Assembly: GCA_009869945.1 (NCBI GenBank)
Contig: WIXG01000053.1
Location: 1-64,000 of the forward strand
Source: Mesaphorura yosii
Taxonomy: Eukaryota > Arthropoda > Collembola > Poduromorpha > Tullbergiidae
Direction: 5' to 3'
Length of the DNA: 64,000 bases
The position numbers were made by a program, and so were the translations under genes. Each line of letters opens with the position of its first letter. The stretch's first letter is position 1. The notes beneath the pieces are model-generated. The model did no database searches and was not told where the DNA came from. It worked only from the letters and a program-made list of their open reading frames with translations. Shown here piece after piece: positions 58,341 to 64,000 of the stretch.

Positions 58341-61300
58341 ATGAATCCGAATCTTGTTTCCGTACTGGCGATTGTTCTGATGGCCAACGTGCTGGCGGCG
58401 GTCGCGGCAGTCCCGCCGTACGTCTACGGGGAAGACTACCCAGTCGAAGGTAAGGCAACGTCGGGCGATCCGGTCGCACTCTTCTGACCCGAACTCGTAC
58501 GTGCGGACGTACGTATTAGGATGACATTTTGACACAATATTTACATAATCATCATCCATCATCCTCCGACTCTAAGCCAGCTGTACAGCAGATACGTTGA
58601 GCTTGCGACTCGTGCAAGCTGGAAGCTAGAAGCTGGCTGATGTGGCGCAGTTGATACGGCGAAGGGCGAATTTTGTGCGTACAGCAGTTCAGCTGGCGGT
58701 AATTACAGTTCATCATAGCCACCGTCGAGAAAGCTTTCCCAATAAGAACGGTAACGGAACGGATTAAGTAACATCGTCGTCTGAAAATATTATGCGAAGA
58801 ATGCTGATGAACCGCCATTTACATAATAATCGCTAAAGCCATAAATTGGCATTTGGAGTCAATTACGACTTACGACATGAAGCTTCAGTCTCGACTTGCT
58901 TTCGATCGGTGTGATGCCCGTTTTCTCCTTGCGGTTTTCATCACCAAACTGCAACTACATCGGGCAAAGCTATAATTTTCACGCTCTAGTTTTTACAAGC
59001 ACATAATTACTCCATCGCCAATTGCCGCGCTGGTCGCGCAATTACGCAAGACCGCGCCTTCGCGTAGCCGTGGTCTTTAATTACACCTGGCGCATACGCT
59101 GCATGCAAAAATGTGTCCATCAGGCCATGTAAATGGCAAAGCATTGCACTACCCGAGCACATGACACGTTCCATTTTTATCTCATTCAAACCGTGCCATG
59201 ACAGTCAAGCCTGCAAACTGCAAATGAAGAAAAATGCAAATTGGCCAGTCTTTTGTGCTCCGGCCTTCGACTTTGTCCAACAAAACTAATTTAATTTAAT
59301 CAAGCAAGACAAATGACAAACGACAATTACCAAAGTAAATTGACAAAGCAAAACGCTGATTGTAGAGAGCTGACGCAGAAAACCCGGGTGGAAGAAACAT
59401 TTTAATTCCTGTCTTTCCAAACAACAATTTCCATCGCCCCCGTTCCGATATGACATGCTGCGCACTCGGAAACGTTGCCGTAGAACTTTCATTGCGTTTC
59501 GTATTTTGTGTACGATTATTAAAATTTCAAAACTTTCTCGCAATTCAGAAAGTTTTCCTTTTCTTGCTCCCATTCTTAAAGTTGGAGTTGTCTAATGGCT
59601 TGTTACTACTCTCTGCGCCGTGCCACATGCTAGTCGGAATGAATGACAACGACTTGCGACGACCTGCGACAGAGAGCATGTACGTACGAATTAAGGACGC
59701 GAGCTCCAGGTTTTGGTTTCGGAAATATTTTAATTAACTCGCCCTCTTCTGCTTGGCGCAAACACTTCCGTACCAAACGTCGCGAACGGCGAAGCTCGAC
59801 GAAAACCGAGCATCGAGCATGAATGCATCTTCTTCGTTTCCTTTTCTTGGGGTTTTTACAGGCAACCAGAATTCAAATTCATGCAAATTGGTTTCGTCAG
59901 ACACGCAGTTCGACGTCATTTAGCATTGCGATCGGTCCGTCGTTGACTGAAATGTTTGTTCATCACTTTCAATTGCCTTAAACTCATGACACGTAAACTT
60001 GAAATATAAGCTTGTCAATTATTTATGCAAGAATTTTATTCACCACAAAATACAAATACAAACACTCGTGCATATTTCATTCGTTCTTCTCCAGTGTGCC
60101 ATTCAAGCTTATTTGTCGGAGTGACGGGCGTATTGATCAAATTCAATTTTTTACTTGAACACTTGAAGGATTCGACTTATCCCAATCGTGCGAACATGAA
60201 CGAGTGAAGAGGAGCACAACACGACCGTTGGCAATTGTGTTGGCTCGGCAGTCGGATTGTGTCGAGGCCAATTTATCTCTCGGCCGTGGTTTCCGTTTCT
60301 TTCACTTTTCCCAAAAGAGAACGAGGAAAGAACTGCGTAAACAGAAAACTTTAAATTCCAAGGGGCTCTTTTGCTTCTGGAGTTTTGCGCTTTGTTTCCT
60401 GCCACGACTCGCGGTGCAAAATAGTAATTTCTGGCGGACGAGCATAAAAGGTCACGATCTGCGCCCGAACCAACACGCGCACGCGCTACTTTCAGTGCAC
60501 TGCGTCTAACGCAGTGCACTGAAACCAGCTCGCGTCTCACGCAGACCATTTCACCACCATTCTGTGCTCGTGGTTTTCACGACGTAATTCAAACCCGAAT
60601 TGTTGAGTTTTACCTCGAGATCTCAATTATTACGAGTTGTGGTAGCATTCGCATTCGCATCCACCCGAACGAGCAGGATGAAATTGTACATTTTACGAGA
60701 TAAAGAGGCAGAAAAGCATTAAGTACTTCCATTACTAATATTACGGCCCATGAATTTGCTCGAATGAGCTCAAAGTGCAAAGTAGGAATTCGACTAAAGA
60801 GTAAAGACGAAACAGCAAGCAGACCGAGCGCGGACATGGAGTAGAGCGGAACGGGGAAAGGTCAGGAGGATTTGCGCTCACCATTTGTTACGTTTAATTA
60901 TTCCGACGTAGATAAAAACGACTCGTACAAATTTATGCTTGTGTTCTTACTTCCTTTCGCTTTATGAATTGCAGAGGTAATGTTTTATTACCCACAACAC
61001 GCAGTTTCTTGTCGCACAAGTCGCACAGGTTCGTGTCGTTCGTGCGCTGAGTGTCGAATATCAATGAAAGCTGAAGTGTTTTGTTTCATGACACGGTTAC
61101 CCTTCCGAAGGAACTGACAATCGTCACTGGCAGCAGTCACTGCGTCAGTATTTTCCATTCCTGAATAATTAATTAGATTATAATTGTATGAGTTGAATCG
61201 AACCGCGAGGCAAAGTGCACGGTCTCCTACAAATTCGCATGCATGGGCACGACGCAATTAAACGTGGAAATATTAATGCTGATTCTATTTTGGCCTTTGC

Positions 61301-63717
61301 GACTGTTGTTCTTTGTGTGGTTTCGTCATAATGCATGCACGCCTTTGAGAGTGATCACAAAGAAACGAAGCGCCAGCAAAGCAATAAGCGATCGCTTTCT
61401 ACGTGCTGTCCGGAATGGAATGGAATGCTGTATAATGGAAACGCAAATCCAGACGAATGGCTGCCTGCCAAGCCATGTTGGGGTTTTGTTAATAAAGTGC
61501 GCACCAATGCCGATGATGACATTTCCATTCCGCTGAGGCCGACATTAAAAGGACAACGAAGAGTGGTCCCATTTGGCCTTTGAGTGCTGGGAAAGCGAAG
61601 TGTGGCGTGCCCACGAGAACGAGAAGTAGTGCCTTGGGGAAAGCCACAAGCTCGGCCATCATCAAAGGCTACTTATGCAATTATGCACATTCTGAGTGCA
61701 CAGCAGAACAAATTTCGTACTGCGAAACACAGGTGCGGTAAATTTCATTAATTCAATGGTGCCAAGCAAGGGATTTGTAGGATAGCAAGGGCTTAACTAA
61801 TAATTAAATGAATTGAAACCCACACGGACTTGCTGACATAGCAGACATTTTGTTTCCTTGTCTTCGATTAATTTAAGATTGAGAGATAGGAAAATGGCAT
61901 CGATATTCTAAGCTGACAGGTAAATTCCGGGATTAAAGTTCAAACCTTTACTTGTCAAGGAAATATCAAATAGCAGTCTTCCCAGTGCAGAAATTCCAGA
62001 ACAGGATTTTTCCCGCACAAGGATTTCGATGAAAAACTGACATGACCCAAACTTTTTTGTTTGAACATGGACTTGAATAAACTCGAGCACTTGCATTTGC
62101 AGACGCTTATTTGCTTGCAATTTAAGCTTCGAGTATCCTAACTTGAAGCACAGCTCAGGAATGAGTCGGAAACTCCCTGAAGACCAATATTCTCGACTCA
62201 GTTAGACGCTGACGCTGAAAGCAAGAATACGAAGTGCGATTCTTTTTTATCGATTCCGTGCGCAGGTCGGATTGCCTTGAAATTAATTAAATCCAGGATT
62301 CATATATGAATTGGAAGCCATCTCGGCGCAACACTGCAGAGAAGTTGATAATAAAACTGTACTTGGATAATAAATCCCCTGAACGATATGTGGAAACTGA
62401 AATTGGGATTAGTTTGGTCATTAAAGTAGTCTTAAGAGAACTCGAAGCGCAATTTAACTGACTTAGTAAAGTAATTACGAGCACTTAATTCTGTAATAAT
62501 TGACAAGCACGACTAATGAAGCAAAGTTTCCACGAAATGAGGAGCATGTTTGTGTGCGCATGCAGAGGCTGTGAACGCGAGCATTAATGAAAGATATGAC
62601 ATCATTTGGTGTCAAATTCAGAGCCCAAAATCCTCGTTATCACCACTTGAATTAAAATGTTTCGGCTCCATGTAATAAGATCCTGAATTCAAAGCCCCCT
62701 CACATGTCTCTATAAATCTCACTGGCAGTAATTGAGCACGTAATTCGGATCTTCTTAAAGGACCGAGTTTCAAATTTTAGCCTAGCAAACAGAGGACACA
62801 TGAGCGACAGTTTGCAAGGTTTCAGAGCCATAACCATTATGCATGCATGCTTTGTTGAGTGCGTGGATGCAAATGCACGGTCTGGCACCCAGTCGCATTT
62901 TTCGCATTGCCTTTGGTGCTCTTTTCGCTTTTCGCATCCAGGCGAAAGAGAAACAAACTCGCTCGAAAGCAGAGAAAGAAAAATATTCCGAAATAATTCA
63001 GCGCGCACGCCAACTGTTAAATGAGACAGTGAACCTTATTTATGCAACACTAAAGAGTGGAAGTGAAAGAGCATCACGCGCTATTGAATTAACAAACTTC
63101 AAAAACGTTCTCTAATTGGCAAAGACTAATTACGATGACGGGAGGGTTGTGGGTTATGAAAGAGTTCTCCGAGCACATTTACGGGAATTAAGTTATCTGC
63201 CTGCCGCTGGGACCTTAGCCTTCTTCGGCTCCGTCTGCTCCGCGCTGCGCGAGGGAAATTTGCCAACGTATTTTGGGCTGCTCGTTCTCTTGATGTTTGC
63301 ACTTTGAATAAACACACGAGTGCCGGAGGCGGTGAAAGTGCACCGGGAATGAGACGAGAGCTCAAACCAAACGAGTCTTCTCTCTCCCTCTAAATATAGT
63401 CCAATGTTCAGACTAATTTTCCAACAATTGGCGTCAATTCAAGCGAATTTGTCTCCACTCTTTAAAGTAGTTAAATGTTGGAAAGAAAATACACTTAATT
63501 AAAAATACAAAATTAAATGAAGGAAGAACGCGCTAATTCTCAGAATTTGAAGTAGCTTGCTTCTCGGTTCGCCATCTCTAAAAATACTCTAATCTTTGTT
63601 TCTCGCAGAGTACGCCGGTCAGGTGGCTCCCGTTTCGTTTGATGGCACAATTGGTGGCGATCGAAGTGGGAACGGCATGGCTGCTTTTGAGAATCGCTTG
63701 CTTCAAGGATTAAACAA
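58341..63717 (+). CDS. secreted peptide precursor, first two coding exons (3' part beyond window)
   Basis: Exon 1 (58341-58449) starts at an ATG and codes a textbook signal peptide, MNPNLVSVLAIVLMANVLA plus AVAA, then PPYVYGEDYPVE. A GTAAGG donor follows. Exon 2 (63609-63717), after a pyrimidine tract and TCGCAG, continues in phase with EYAGQVAPVSFDG, a Gly/Asp stretch and MAAFENRLLQGLN, and ends at GTAAGT in phase 2, so the gene goes on past the window. Both exons are 109 bases. There are no Cys and no dibasic site so far. A short acidic/Gly propeptide after a signal peptide fits a neuropeptide or small cysteine-rich peptide precursor whose mature part lies in later exons. ENRLL just before the next exon vaguely recalls arthropod agatoxin-like neuropeptide precursors, but this is a weak guess. 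Confidence 0.62.
58450..63608 (+). other. 5.2 kb intron of the secreted precursor gene
   Basis: It lies between a GTAAGG donor and a CGCAG acceptor. It is about fifty times longer than most introns of the 40-55 kb cluster. The content is AT-rich with TAATTA-type patches (near 61165 and 62285) and a long perfect inverted repeat (60490-60524). Open frames inside it have no recognisable family. First introns of this size often carry regulatory elements. Confidence 0.55.
60490..60524. repeat. perfect 16-bp inverted repeat with 3-base loop
   Basis: The arms TTTCAGTGCACTGCGT (60490-60505) and ACGCAGTGCACTGAAA (60509-60524) are exact reverse complements around CTA. Pairing stops at both ends. Each arm contains the self-complementary GTGCAC. 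It is intronic on the plus strand of the secreted precursor gene. Confidence 0.9.
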
Positions 63718-64000
63718 GTAAGTTTTGCGACGCACAATCAACAGTTCACTCTCAGTCAAAGAGGAAAGGAGGTAAAGAGCGGCCAAAGTGTTCTGATTCA
63801 CGTTTTGCGAGCAACAGCGGGAGAGGACAGTCAGTGAAACAAAACATTCAGATTGCCGTTGCCAGCACGGCATGAGGAATGCTAATGAATTCTCTTGTGA
63901 ATGAAATTGCAATTACAACGACACATGTGAATGAGAGTGCATGAAGAACTCCGGGACAAATCCGTACGAAAGACACGAGTCATGAACAGAACTCTGATTG
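63718..64000 (+). other. start of the next intron of the secreted precursor gene
   Basis: Follows the GTAAGT donor after exon 2. No acceptor with coding continuation is visible before the window ends. Confidence 0.5.

Overview
This is nuclear DNA from an arthropod. The evidence is a five-exon cuticle gene of the CPAP3/obstructor type, which is arthropod-specific, together with spliceosomal introns (GTRAGT...YAG, many of 60-110 bases), AATAAA signals, TATA boxes, and animal ribosomal and membrane proteins. The exact taxon cannot be read from the sequence; a pancrustacean is plausible. No bacterial, viral, CRISPR or operon-like features were seen. All multi-exon models below were built by hand from splice signals and reading-phase continuity, and only the coding parts are given.  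LAYOUT. (1) 1-311: 3' end of an internally deleted Tc1/mariner-type transposase. (2) 312-24116: about 24 kb without a gene I can defend. It carries short degenerate repeats (TGCC/GGCA, CAG, hexamer arrays), a small hairpin and AT-rich patches with homeodomain-like TAATTA sites, so it looks like intergenic or long-intron DNA. (3) 24117-25920: a three-exon gene for an acidic protein with a BCL7-like motif. (4) 25921-39706: a second gene-free stretch. (5) 39707-55350: a compact cluster of eight genes in about 16 kb. In order these are a novel membrane/Cys/His-rich protein (-), an EIF1AD-like protein (+), nucleoside diphosphate kinase (-), ribosomal protein S3 (+), a CPAP3 chitin-binding cuticle protein (-), TMEM33/Kr-h2 (-), a divergent eIF2B-delta-like protein (+) and an unrecognised seven-exon gene (-). 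Neighbours alternate head-to-head and tail-to-tail, sharing short promoter or 3' regions. (6) 55351-58340: gene-free. (7) 58341 to beyond the window end: first two coding exons of a secreted precursor, separated by a 5.2 kb intron.  HOW THE GENES RELATE. They do not form one pathway. Three act in or near translation (RpS3, EIF1AD-like, eIF2B-delta-like), one in nucleotide metabolism (NDPK), one in ER/nuclear-envelope membranes (TMEM33), one in cuticle (CPAP3) and one possibly in chromatin (BCL7-like). The most unusual items are the shortened eIF2B-delta relative with a Ser-rich insert, the NDPK reading frame with a signal-peptide-like upstream extension, the BCL7-like gene with internal protein repeats and a duplicated intron, two protein-coding genes with no recognised family, and a secreted precursor found only by joining short exons.
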